From: Darksidea phi
Taxonomy: Eukaryota > Ascomycota > Dothideomycetes > Pleosporales > Lentitheciaceae
Direction: 5' to 3'
NCBI GenBank assembly: GCA_030770425.1
Contig: JASJFT010000018.1
Span: 1 to 64,000, forward strand
Length of the DNA: 64,000 bases
Shown: positions 33,646 to 45,231 of the stretch, piece by piece
Position numbering within the stretch: position 1 is the stretch's first letter
Layout of the letters: each line of letters begins with the position of its first letter
Position numbers and translations under genes: made by a program
The notes under the pieces: generated by a model
What the model was told of the DNA's origin: nothing
Database searches by the model: none
The model's input: only the letters and a program-made list of their open reading frames with translations

Positions 33646-34723
33646 AGTATAATTCCGTATATAATATCACTGGCGCCAACCTCCTTTGGTTCAACAACCT
33701 TGCGTTTCAAGACATTTGGGACGAAATACCTTTTCGTGCCACCTTTTTGGGTTATTCCGCGAGTTTGACGACGCGATGGCTGGTACCCATCGATCTCTTA
33801 AAACTAGCTTTGTGTTTTTAATAGCTCTTACTACCACAGGGCTATTCTAGTCCCTTCTATTACTTATAGCTTTAGATTTTATACGATCTTAGAAGTTACT
33901 ACTCTACTTGACTAGTATGGGCCCGTTACTATAGTAAATGCAACCAATCAGCTATAGAGTAAGGCCGTAGGAACTGGTATTTAGCTTATAACCGCTATGA
34001 AAGCAGGCACGATATACGGCCTGGAAGACGGAGTCGGGAGCCCCTTTGACGAGAACCTCGGCGATAGACTGTGAATATCTGGCTTCGAGCCGGCCACCGG
34101 GATACCAGGTCATGCAGTGCAGGTGCATGGTTCTCAAACATTCAGGAACGATGTCGCTATTGGCTCTCAATCGCGTTTCAGGCACGTCGCATCACCGAAG
34201 CTAGCCGCCGCAACGCTCACATCGTCTCAGTATTTGGCCCAGGCATCCTTTCGCAGATCCCGAGATCCTATGAAGTAGCCTTGTTTTCGGTTGTTCAGTT
34301 TTCAACTCCTTGCGGTGGGTGGGCCCTCGCGTAGATTTACTGGGAGCGCTAATTCATTCCTTGGCAGGTTAGCGCGTTCTGATTCGACAAGTTCACAGCA
34401 CTCCACCCTGAACATCACATGCTGCCGAAAGACACCTGCCGCAGAGCCATGCGAAGGTGATAGCCTGGTCTATTCATGCTGTTCTATAATAAGGACCGCA
34501 TAGGTTCTACGTGCACCTGGGCGTCATGGTATCGCAATCCCAGGAGACGTGACGCCTAGCAAGTTTCGAACACCACAGGTGGGCGCGTCGAATATATATG
34601 AGGTGGGTAGGCTGCTGTCGCGATACGAACCACAAATGGAATACTCTCTTCGTGGCGGGCCATATTGTCTATCCCTCTTCCCATGTCTCTTATGCGCTTT
34701 CCTTGAGATACACTCTGTTCACA
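33646..34723. other. Interval with repeat fragments, no supported gene
   Basis: About 33,740-33,960 contains a repeat piece shared with 27.5 kb (gttattccgcgagtttgacg acgcgatggctg) followed by AT-rich RIP-like sequence. A 77-residue minus-strand frame at 33,952-34,185 looks protein-like but has no recognised domain, and I do not call it. The rest is the presumed promoter of the membrane-protein gene. Confidence 0.5.
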
Positions 34724-37700
34724 ATGTTTTCTTCGAAACCGGTCTGGTACCTTCAAGTCGCACTTTTTGCCCTTTCTTTTCTTGCATACGCGTCCATCGG
34801 AATCTGGTTCGGCGAGCGGATATCGGGCGGGTTCCGGCGCCGGCCGCCAAATGCGCTCGACAGCATTCTTTCTCCCGTGACTATTGATGCGCTTTACGAA
34901 GACGATCGATTACACCACGCAGTGCTCTCATTGACTGAGACGGTTGCGAAAGTGGCGACGGGGTATGGCGAAGCGTACAGCTCAGAGAGTCTGGTGGGAT
35001 TTGGAAAGGATCTCACTGAGGAGATTGCGCGGCTGCGAATTACACACGTGCCGAAGAAGAAGAACAAGAAGAGGGATCTGCTAGAGGATTTCGGGAACCT
35101 CATCACTGGCGGAGGAGGGGATGGTCAGCAAGGGCAAAATGACGGAGGTCTACTATCTGAAATCGGGAACAAGCTTGGTGGTAATGGCACCGGAGGGCTT
35201 GGTGGGTTGCTACAACAAGGCCTTGCTGGGATCGGCGATTCGCTCCTCCAAGGAGCAGCGACTCCTGCGTACTTTCTTGGTATAGGCATTGGGTAAGTAC
35301 GTGCGGCTTGCTTTTTGCTGCACTGTCCACTAATGTCCTCCAGCATGGGCACCGGAACCGGCCTCAACCTCACGAGCATGGAGCAAGCGAAAGCCATAGC
35401 CACCAAGGTGGCGGCGTCTTCGAACTCTGAACCCACAGGTGCCAATCTGATCGCACAGAACCTAGGCTCTGGACTGGCGGGCCAACTCACGCCCGCACTC
35501 GGAAACGTCGGCGGCGATGTCGACGTCGGCATGGCGGTATTTGCGCTCGCTCAGGGCATCGGACAGGGCAGTGCGAGTGGGCTTAACCTTACAAGCCAGC
35601 AGTTCGCGCCTGCCAACGCCTCTGACGTTATGGGTATTGCAAAAAACTTCGGCTTGGGCGTGTCCGAGCCCATTGCCGGAAGCATCGACTTCCAGAAGCT
35701 GTTTGGTCAAGGCGGTGGAGGCGACATCATGGCGCAAATCCCGCAGATCGCGGTAGCGGCGGGCAAGGGGTTGGGTGAGGGCGCGAGTAGTGGGCTCGGG
35801 CTTGCGAAGGAAAACACCACGAGCCTATCGAGACGACAAGCGGCGGCGGATGCGAACCAGCTAGACATACCTGGAGCAGCGGGCGACTTCACGCGAGGGC
35901 TCAGCGAGGCATTCCTTGGGTCTGCCGATCTCAGCAAGCTCGGCCTCGGTGGCGGCCTCAACTTCAGCCTCGACTCTCCTACTCTCGTCTCGCTGGCATC
36001 AGGAGCGGGGAAGGGCGTTGGAGAGGGTCTCGCTGTCGGATTGAACTTGACGACAGCTGACAACATAACCAGCCCAGCGACCGGCGGTACAGACTCCAAT
36101 GACGCGCAAGAGCAGGTCGCCGAGCAGATTGCTGAGCAGTTCGCCCAGGGCTTGGTCGCGGCTTTGATGCAAAATGGTGGAACAACATTCCTCCAGGACG
36201 CCATCTCATCGCAAGGTATGATGGGTGGCATCAACCCAGCGCAGGCTGCTGAAGGCGCGGCTCGAGGGCTGGTGGAAGGCAGCGTCAATGCGATGGCGAT
36301 GGCAGGAGGCGTGAAGAAGGTACTCGCTGGCGACTTCTCCCCGCAGCTGGCCATGAATCTTCCGCGCATGCCGCCGTCCACGTTCGATGACTCGGTCAAC
36401 GGCGTAGCCGTGTCCTTTGCGAGGGGTTTATCTGGCGAGGGGACGTTGCTTATTGCGCAACTGATCAAGAACAGCTCAACTCCGTCACCGTCCAAGCGCA
36501 GCATTGGCGTGAGTGACAGCGGCATAGGTCAGACTTCCACATCCCATTGGATTCGCGAGCCTAATGCAACCCCAGTTCCATACAAGCAGTTGAACCGTCG
36601 GGCAGACTCGACACCGCTTGCCGTCGACAGCCAGACCCTTCAAGGCGTCCTACAGGCCGGCGCCAACGCAATCACCTGCCAAGGTTTCGGCGGGCTTACC
36701 GCTATCGCAGCTGGCTTGAAGGACAGCGGCACGCTCAGCATCAACGGAAATGGAGTACCGCTCGACAACTCGACGCTCGCCGCTTTGCCGAAGGAGCCCG
36801 TCACCATCATTTCCGAAGGTAATAAGTTCACCGTTCAGATCCAGGACGGTTCAATTACGGTCAATGGGCTGAAGAGAAGTACTGTCGTTGTAATTATTGC
36901 GTTACATGGTGAGCATCACAAGCAGATCTCCCGGGTGTGGCTGACAATTTTAGCTGTCTTCACTGGCTTTGCGTTTTTCTATGCCCTGCCCGCTTACTTC
37001 GCTCTCGGCGCGCTCCTCCGACTCTCGCAGCTCGCCGGCCACCCTATTAACGAAGCCTCGAACAAGAAGTGGCGCAAGTGGATTTTGCTTGGTATATTCA
37101 CTCCATCAGCCTTTCTTGGTATGGTCTTGGGTATGGTCGGGATGGGCAGAGCGCAGCACTTCCGTACTGCGCATGGCGTACGTGCCTCCCTACTGCCCCT
37201 TACATTCCATGTCTGACAAGGTACAGGTTTTCGGCCTGCTAGCTCTCCTCATCATCCCACCCACAGTGATAATCTCCTTCCTGCGTCTCCGCACTGCCGT
37301 CCCACCGCCACCCTCCTCTGCCTTCCTCGGCCTAAAGCAACTTCCCGCTCTGGTGAAAGGCCCACACAAGTTCTACATCATCAGCGCATTCCTCGTTCAA
37401 CTGGCACTTGTCCTCGGTATGATCGCCTTCAATCTAGGTTTCTCTGACTTGCGCTCTATATCGCTCTGCACCTTCGACCCCGTACTCACTGCACCTCTCG
37501 TCGTCGGTCTCATGAATGTGGTCGTACTCCTGCAGGTGAGCGCTATGGCCTTGCTTGGGTTGAGGGTGTATCTTGAGCAGCGCATTGCAAAGGAAGAGAA
37601 TGACGGAAGTAAAAGCGGAAGAAGTGCCGCGGAGAGGGGTGATTTGAAAAGGAGCGATACCGGGAGAAAGGTCGGGTTTGAGAACAAGCCCCTGCTGAAT

Positions 37701-37955
37701 GAACGACCGTCAATGCAGCAGAGGGCTACGGCGCCGCTCGGGCGCGAGGATACTAGAATCGGATGGCCAAGCAACGTGCGTAAGCTTGGTGAAGAGGACG
37801 CCATACCCGGCCGTCGCGTTTCCTCCAACTCAAACACTTTCGTCGACCCCTCAGAACAAGCTCGGCACTCCCCTACGACGCCTCGCGTTGGCAATCCCAA
37901 GCTTGGCGGCTCTGTCGAACCTCGTACTTCTGCCCATCGAGGCCCTTCTAACTAA
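34724..37955 (+). CDS. Membrane protein with Gly/Ala-rich repeats and b561-like C-terminus, 1043 aa
   Basis: Exons 34,724-35,292, 35,344-37,177 and 37,227-37,955 join in phase with introns of 51 and 49 bp. The N-terminus has a signal-anchor (VALFALSFLAYASIGIWF). The long middle (about 130-650) repeats motifs of the type GKGxGEGxxxGLxL and many N-glycosylation sites (NLT, NTT), and probably lies on the exoplasmic side. From about 720 there are several membrane helices, including FYALPAYFALGALLRLSQLAGHP, then MVGMGRAQHFRTAHGVFGLL and a further pair, followed by a cytosolic tail. The His-containing helices recall cytochrome b561 cores, but I cannot confirm a full heme-ligand set. In-frame protein-like sequence follows the TAA at 37,953-37,955. 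Confidence 0.75.
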
Positions 37956-38631
37956 TTGGAACCATTTTCTCAAGCCGGGCCATCGTCTGAGCCAGAACCA
38001 CAAGGCCAGTACGTTGCCTACGCACCGTCGAGGCAGGCAGAATCTAGAGAAAGTCGGTGGAGAGCTTCCAGGGCCTTTGACGGATACACCAAGTGGCGAG
38101 GAGATGAGATTAAGTATGAGAGCTTGATCAGGGAGGGAATGGTGGGGAATGACGGGCCGTATGGTACTGCTCTCGCTCACTTCCATTGTCTTGCCATTAT
38201 GAGGGTTTCTCTCACCCTCGCTCTGTCTTCTTACCTTTCCATAGTCGTGTGGGCCAGAGGATATCAGGGTTGCCTTGAACGCACCTGGCTGTTCCAAGCC
38301 TACGAAATCGATACGCTCAATCCTGTGTCGGATCAACAGATCGGCTTCGGATGCAGGAGGTGGAATGATAACGCGCACGCGTGCGATGACGGTGACGGCG
38401 AGTAAGAAGCATGCCGAGGATCACGAGCTGACCGCGACTGTACCTTCGACGACTTCATGATCCATGTGGCCAGGGCGCCTCAACGAAATGGTCGGTCCGC
38501 AATGGATCCTGCCACTGGCTAAGTGAAGCTGTACAAGAAGACATGAGGCGTCCCGCTAATTGTATCTTCTCGATGGCTAGAAGGCTTGATGCCTGACAAA
38601 CGCCATCAACTGTTATCATTATGAGGATGGA
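37956..38631 (+). other. Coding-like continuation after stop of the 1043-aa gene
   Basis: The same frame continues past TAA for 149 codons to 38,405, beginning LEPFSQAGPSSEPEPQGQY, then TKWRGDEIKYESLIREGMVG. The early part has the low-complexity, polar character of a cytosolic tail. It may be a lost C-terminal extension, or chance. I see no separate start and no gene of its own. Confidence 0.35.
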
Positions 38632-38735
38632 GATGCGAAAACTGCGTTCATTGTAATAGCTTTGTAAGAGAACAGCTTATATAGAAGAGAATGAGGCGTA
38701 GTAGCCAAGGGTAGCTATATGAGCTTAGCCTAATA
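38632..38735 (-). repeat. Diverged copy of the P450 promoter at 26.8 kb
   Basis: Over about 90 bp this segment aligns with 26,797-26,900: aaaactgcg...gagaacagcttatatagaa..gaatgaggc..agtagcca, then tatgagcttagcctaataa against tgtgagctagcctgataa. Many differences are transitions, suggesting mild RIP. No P450 coding sequence follows it here, so only the promoter-like piece is duplicated. Confidence 0.65.
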
Positions 38736-39293
38736 ACTATTATAACGTCTTCCAAGGACGCAATTCCCCTCGTGCTGTTCCTAATTTCCCGGCCTACAAA
38801 GCCATAAAGTGAAATGTGCGGGAATAACACGTCTGCATCCTAAAGCTCAGCAACAAGGACAAAGATGCGTATTGCAAAAGGAAAACTGACGCGATAAGCA
38901 TCTGTGGGAGGATACCAACGGCACCAGGGAGAAGAATGATATTGCTCGCGCCGGACACCATGGCCAACACCTCATCGACGCGGCAGCGAGAGGTGTGGGC
39001 GGCGCAAATAGTATATACACACAGAGCTTGAGAAATGTTCCGGCCAGCTTAATTTCGTATAAGCATGAGCACGGAGTCTGTCTTAGCACCAATTGCTAGA
39101 TGAAGCAATGATCTAATATGGCCTCTCCATACCTACTATCCAAATTAGCTTACCCAAATCCTCGCAGAAACGGATCCTAGCTGTAAATATATGTTTTGAA
39201 CTAATCAATCGGTGTGAAAAACTACAAACAAGTACGGCTACGGTTACACAAATGCTTCCAATGCCATATTGCTGTATCAAACAGCCATCAGCC
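38736..39293. other. Gene-free interval
   Basis: This is the 3' flank of the next P450. Short frames are present without support. Confidence 0.5.
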
Positions 39294-41325
39294 CTAACGC
39301 GTGGAGCTCCACACGAGCGGAAGATTCTCTGGATGCATCAACTGCAGCAGCAATCCACCGTAGTCCGTGTTCTTGTCAATAAAATTCAGTACTCTCGTTC
39401 GAGCCTCCGTAAAGGTTTCGTTTCCATGCCGGCGTGGTTCGACCTTCCAGTCGCGGAACAGAGCGGCCATTATTGCCACCCACTCAACCCGTGAAAACTT
39501 CTTGCCCGGGCAATCTCTTGTACCTTCGGACCAGCCAAGAAAAGTCCCACGTGATGGCGGAGAGAGTAGGACCTCCTCTTCACAGTCATTACACAAGTTT
39601 GATTTGAGCTCAGGGCCCTCCCTCCTCTGAGAGAGCGTGCAAATCGACGGGGTTATGGATATGGATTTCTTAGTTCTGGATCCCGCAATCCAGCGTGCCG
39701 GTCTCCACTCTTGTGCATCTGCACCCCAAATTCGAGGGTTGTTGTGTACATGGATATAACTGGGGATGACTAATGTCCCTGGGGGAATTGTCAACGTCCA
39801 GCCTTTGAGGTCTAAAGATTGTGAACGATCACTGGTCCACTTGGCCTCTGGCACAAGAGTCTTGACACGCAGTGTTTCGTAGAGAATCGCCATACAACGC
39901 TTGAGCTGTGGAAAGTCGCTATGATAGTTCCACTCTTGAGGTGGTCTATGCCCCAGCACTCGGTGCAGTTCATTCGAGAGCCAGTCTTGAACAGACGGAT
40001 TTGCCGCGAGGTAGAAACTGGAAACCGTTGGCGGATTAGTACATCTATTATAGCGAGCGAAAGATCAGAAACTCCAGGAGCTTGGGAACATACATGGCAA
40101 ATGTGATAAGGTGCGCAGTGTTATCGTGGCCAGCGAAGCTGACTACAAACATAGTGCCGTAGACCTCAGTTTCGGTCAACGACTCTCCCTCCTCCTTTTT
40201 CTGGGAGGCACGGGCCAGTGAAGCTATAAGAGTTGAGTCTTCCGCCAGTTTGTTCTCATTCAAGAGACGGCGTTTTTGGTGGTAGAAATTTGTCAAGTGC
40301 TCCTGAAACGTGATGCAGGCTTTACTCAGTTCTCTCCATGCATTAGGTAGCGGTAGCCACGGATCCCTGAAGAAGCGCGGGAACAAAGCTAGAATGAGTA
40401 GGGCGTTGTCCATAATGGTCAGCAATGAGAATCCAAAGCTTGCCCATGGACTAGTTGAGACGTTATTATGCCCTTGGAACGCATACGACTGGCCGAAGCA
40501 GGCCTTGCAAAGAATGTTGAGAGAAACGGTCCGCACATCCTCGCCCACGCTCGTGAACATTCTTTTGGAAGCCCAATGTCGTGCCATCTGGTCGCCGAAC
40601 GATGCAGCCTCGGACCATACAAGGGCATTACAATGCTCGTTAAGGCTCGATTGAACAACTTTCCAATGCTTCCTCCACTGCTCGCCAGAAGCCTTCCGTT
40701 ACAACAGGTCAGAAAATGTGTCCAATCGCAGCTAGCAAATCCCGCCCAGAGCTAACTTGCAAGCACGAGAAAGAGGAGGAAGGGAGAGACGATAACACAC
40801 AGTAGCTATATTTGGTTCACCAAAGACGTCTAGCATTTCTAGGATGCCCATCGTTAGCTTTGCAGATGTCTGACAGCAAGGACCGTGAGATCCGCATTTG
40901 GAAGAAAAATATCAAAACATACTTGTTATCTCGACCCAACGTGGAAAATCCTTTCCTCGGCGATAAACGCTTATCAAAGCGTCGGGGTCCGCAATATACA
41001 GCCAATTATGGGAAGGCGTTACCAAGACGAAAGCGTCACCCATCTCATCATGCGCACGCGTTCTGTCGTGCTCGTGCCAACCGCGGTAGTTGAAGCGAGT
41101 GAGGTTGTTTTTCCCTAGCATCCCGGGAAGCCGCCTCACGATGGACACGATTTGTTTGTCCACGAGAAGCCACATCTTGTTCAGGTGGTCAATGGGAATT
41201 ATGCGGATGGGAATGCCCATCTCGCATGCTTGAAGGTAGTTAATGTATAAACAATAGCCGGAATAACCTGTCCACGCAAATCCCAACGCGACACCGACCA
41301 AAAGGCCCAGCAGTATTGAAGCCAT
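39294..41325 (-). CDS. Cytochrome P450 monooxygenase, 587 aa
   Basis: Four exons, 41,325-40,923, 40,838-40,801, 40,692-40,094 and 40,017-39,294, join in phase (introns 84, 108 and 76 bp; exon 2 is only 38 bp and encodes KMLDVFGEPNIAT). The start ATG gives MASILLGLLVGVALGFAW, an ER membrane anchor. Key motifs are FAGHDNTAHL in the I helix (334-339), ETLR in the K helix (394-397) and FLGWSEGTRDCPGKKF (506-516), with the FxxWSxGxRxCPG form of the heme loop typical of many fungal P450s of secondary metabolism. All are intact. The substrate is not known. The 38-bp exon is small and deserves transcript support, though phases on both sides agree. Confidence 0.88.
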
Positions 41326-42935
41326 ATTGCCACGAAACTGATCGGTCAATCGAGTGCAGAGTGAGGTCTTCTCGCGGACAAACGTGAGCGCTTCGGTATC
41401 GGTACAGCTCGTATACGAAGGAGTCGGTTAGATTCAATTTAGCTAGAGGATGTATTATTATAGAGGAATTCAAATGGAGAAATACGTGAGGCAAGTTTAT
41501 GGTTATAGAAGTGCTAGGAAAATTATTGAATAATGGTTTAAGTACGATACAAGCGCACGCCTCGCGTCAGGTAATTATAACGATTGCTGATAGGTAGCCG
41601 TGTCTAAAAGGCCCGACACTGCCACGGTCACATGTATCGGACAATGGTGCGAATGGGGGACGCTGCAGTATCCCTGCATTCCGAGCAGAGGGTAATGTTC
41701 AGAGCTCAGCTTGCCAAGCAAGGCATTTATGCTAATGGAGCGTGAGGACCCCTGTGAGCAGTACCGTCGCCCTACTGGTGAACCGGCGCATCACTCGCTT
41801 GCACGCACTATATAGTGTTTCCACCTACATAGAAAACGGCAAGGATTTCCGCGCAACCTTAGACGCCAAGGCCTGCTGTACTACTTCGGTGCTTATGTCT
41901 GCCTGGATTCATGATCGATCAAGTACATGCGATGCAAGGAAACAGCAGTTGTATTACCTCTTTTTGAGTCTCTTACTGGTATCACGTTGCGAAGTGAAGG
42001 AAACCACGCATCGACCACAATGATAGTACAGCATAAATGATAGGAATAGACAATAGCTGACTAGCTTTGGGAGCTACCATTGAGTATTTGGTACCTTGTG
42101 AAACAACGGCGGTATCTAAATTCGTATGGTAGAGGCTGCAAGTAGGGCTGGAGGGTGGATTCCCGCTTGCAGCCTGGGATGTACGCTTCATTGGGCCGAT
42201 TACAAAGCCAGCCAAGCAAATAAATCAACGATTAATGAATCGGTTGAAAATTTGGTCTCCAACACATGACCTTTGCATGGTTGTCTCAGCCTTTCGTCGT
42301 GTCTCGGGGTTGGAGAGGCTGGGGCGGAGATGCTGGGGCGGAGATGCTGGGGCTAAGAGACTTCCGTCCATAGCGAGAAGGTATCATCAAAGTCATAGAG
42401 AACTCTAATATTATATTCCTGCACAGTACCTCCCGTCCAACAGCCCTCTGTCTGCCGATTCACGCGATCTGCCATCACATTCCTTGGTAATAAATCAGCA
42501 TACAGGAGATAGGTGGCACATTCACTCTCGCAGTTGGCAAGGCAAGAAGGCAAAGTTGTTGAGGCAAACGAACATCAAACAACCCCCACACTTCATATGC
42601 AATTATTGACTAATTAATGAGTTCTCCCCCACCACACGGTTTGTTATGGCCAAGAACAAAACGGATTGGTGCCCAAAGGCCCCGCTAGGTAATTTACGCT
42701 TTCTCATACAAATTTTTATGTATAGTGTAAGAATTTTGATGGCTGATGGCATGAACTGGCGGTGCGAAAGAGAATTATAGTCTCATGCATAAATGCTAAC
42801 CCGACCAAATTGTACCCAATTGTATCCACCTCCCTGAGCATAGCCAACGGCTGTATCATGCCCATGCGACACTCTGCACCCCCAAATATGGTGCTTCTCT
42901 AGGCTGACCAGCTATGTGTAGACCAAAAAAATGCA
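41326..42935. other. Gene-free interval of 1.6 kb with a short minisatellite
   Basis: No supported gene is present. A 16-bp tandem (gatgctggggcggaga-like, about 2.5 copies) lies at about 42,313-42,352. The interval includes the promoter of the P450 that starts at 41,325 and the 3' flank of the receptor gene. Confidence 0.5.
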
Positions 42936-44489
42936 TCAAGGGGCCATCTCACGTACGTGAGTTGTCTGTAGAGCCTCTGGTAGGCTCCGCACCAGTACTG
43001 ACCCCTCCTCCGAAGTGTTTGTGTAATCCGTGTTATTCGTGTCCACAGCCTTCCCCCAATTGCTATCCTCATCAAAGTTTACCGTCATGAGGCCCGTCGG
43101 CACGCCTGGTAGTCCACGCATGGAGAATTCGGCATCGCTATCGGACACTCCTTCGAGCGTTTTGCATGTATCCAGCACGCTGTCGTGAAACTGGCGGGCT
43201 CTGGCCCGTAAACCTCTGCGGATGGCACTCCTATAGATTTCTTCGCGGCGCTTCTCCACCTGGTCGCGTTTGCTGGCCTCGTTTCTTCGCTGCACGAAGA
43301 GTGTGCGGAAGGAGACGATACAAGCGATTATGAAAGCTTCAATATTATCAGTCAGCTTGAAGTTCTTGAACCAATCGATAGCGGAGAAAACAACCAGAAA
43401 TAGTGGGAATATAGCTTACCGACGCTGAACTCGCAATAGAACCAGAACCAGGTGAATGTTTCACTCTGCCCCCGCGCTTCTCCTTTAGAAGTAGCTTTGT
43501 TATAGACTTCATGGAAAACACTACCGCGAACGATGGTGATGGCAATGGTGAGAAACACGAGGCCGAAAACCAAGCTCAGGATAAATTTCTTCCGCTTGCT
43601 GATGCGACTTCTCCAGAGGATTGTGATTGGTAAACCAATAACTTGAGGTGATTGTCAGAGACGTGGAATATTCTTGCGGACATTGATCTCCTTGGACCGA
43701 CGAAAAGATATATCGGACTGAGGAGAAGGTGTTCTCAAGACAAAGAAAATGGACTCACTGAGAAAGTCAGACACTGCATCCACTACAACAGAGAATATAG
43801 AGTTGAAAAAAACGCGTTTTCGGGCTGCCGTGTCCGTGCAGTGCTCACCAAAGATATAGGTAACGTCGTTAAAGAAACAGTCGAATTGCTGCATCCCGAT
43901 TTGCGCTATCGCGCCGGCCATCGTAAAGACTAGGACTGCCCACCATGCGATGTTGAACCTATAGATCTTTTCGCCGAGACGACGGAAGAAAAGCAGGAAG
44001 TTGAGCTTGACGACCAGGACCCCTACCATTGTAAGATTGATACAGATCCCGACAGCAACAAACGCTTTTTTGGAATGAGGAAAGAAATCCGGCCCGAGCT
44101 TGGACAAGTCACCCATTCCAACAGCTTCCAAGTCGTAAGCATATTGTACATAGAGCTGGGTGAGGATGGCTGCGCTGATGTGCAAGAATAAGGCGAAGAG
44201 CATGAGGTAATCCTCGAATAATAGTCGACGAAAACAGACATAGCGAATGTAAGTCCTAATGGCAAAGGCAATGGTGCACAGGGCGAGGAAGAGCCAATTC
44301 AGTATCTAGTTGTGGAAACAAAGGTCAGCATCTATCTTGGGTGGATTATAGAACAATGGCAAGCAATTTCCCAGAATTTTGGTATACTCAACATACATAG
44401 AAGGCGGTCGGCGATATGACGGCGCCGCTGGTTGGTAAAATAACAGAAGGAGAACTCATCGAGCTGGTGGGATTGTTAGAGGCCATCAT
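42936..44489 (-). CDS. PTH11-like seven-helix membrane protein, 420 aa
   Basis: Four exons, 44,489-44,397, 44,305-43,759, 43,641-43,420 and 43,336-42,936, join in phase (introns 91, 117 and 83 bp). After a short polar N-terminus (MMASNNPTSSMSS), helices follow: ILNWLFLALCTIAFAIRTYI, EDYLMLFALFLHISAAILTQ, AFVAVGICINLTMVGVLVVK, YRFNIAWWAVLVFTMAGAIA, VVVDAVSDFLIIGLPITILW, FILSLVFGLVFLTIAITIVR and FWFYCEFSVAFIIACIVSF, then a charged cytosolic tail of about 120 residues. This is the fungal 'rhodopsin domain' integral membrane family (PTH11-related), with GCxxD-like loop Cys (FDCFFNDVTYIFGEHC). Members are thought to sense surface or chemical cues upstream of G proteins. The ligand is unknown. It lies between two P450 genes with no lesion. 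Confidence 0.85.
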
Positions 44490-45231
44490 GAGTGTAGGAT
44501 GGTAGCTTCGTGTGGGTTTGAGTTTCAACGGGGCGCTCACGGTGTTCAAAGGTTTAAAAAAGGTATGACAGTCGGCAATGCATTGTGTAATACTTATCAT
44601 CTGAGTCGGCGTCTGGCTTCTTGGGCTTTGCTGCGCCTCCTCCCACAGCCAACCACTATACCATGACGGCTACATTGCGCTCACCGTTACTGTCCATACC
44701 CTGCGAGCTGCATTTAATCATCTATGAAATCCTTTGGGTACCATTGAGCGCGCAAATTCCGGCGCACAATGACAGCCTTCCGCACCTCGGGCATTGATTG
44801 TCTACCGGACAGTCCCCTCCCACCAAAGAGGAGGTAGGTCAGCAAGCGGACTTTGATAGGTAGTGATTGGTAGGCAATAACAGCCCTGCAAGAATGACTG
44901 CAGATACTCCATGCCATTGCGCATGCATACCCCAATTATCGCCAGCAGACTGTAGATGGGGGTTAGCAGTTTGAGGGCTGGCGGTATAAGAAGGCAACTG
45001 GGCGGGTAAAAGAAGGCAACTGGGCCGTTTGTCAAATGCTAAAAATATCGCTGTATTGCATTTAATATTTTTTGGGGCCGATCCAGACCGTCGGTTCACG
45101 AAAATGGGAAAATAGCGCACGAGCCGCTTTTGGGTAACCCGAGAGTCTGGGTAAGTGCGGCACAGGTAAACAACCCCTCCGTCAGTGCCTCGCTGTTTCG
45201 CTCTTCACTTATTCACAATCAGCCACCAGCC
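44490..45231. other. Divergent promoter region, receptor and P450
   Basis: This is 742 bp between the divergent starts of the receptor gene and the next P450. There are no supported genes. A near-direct repeat (ctggcggtataagaaggcaactgggcgg / taaaagaaggcaactgggccg) occurs at about 44,980-45,023. Confidence 0.5.

Noticed and set aside
33952..34185. 77-codon minus-strand frame with plausible residues
   Set aside because: Protein-like in places but no recognised family, no upstream exon found, and it borders RIP-like DNA.
35707..36525. Long minus-strand frame of 272 codons
   Set aside because: It is the antisense shadow of the GC-rich repeat region of the 1043-aa membrane-protein gene, whose own strand has consistent splicing and membrane segments.
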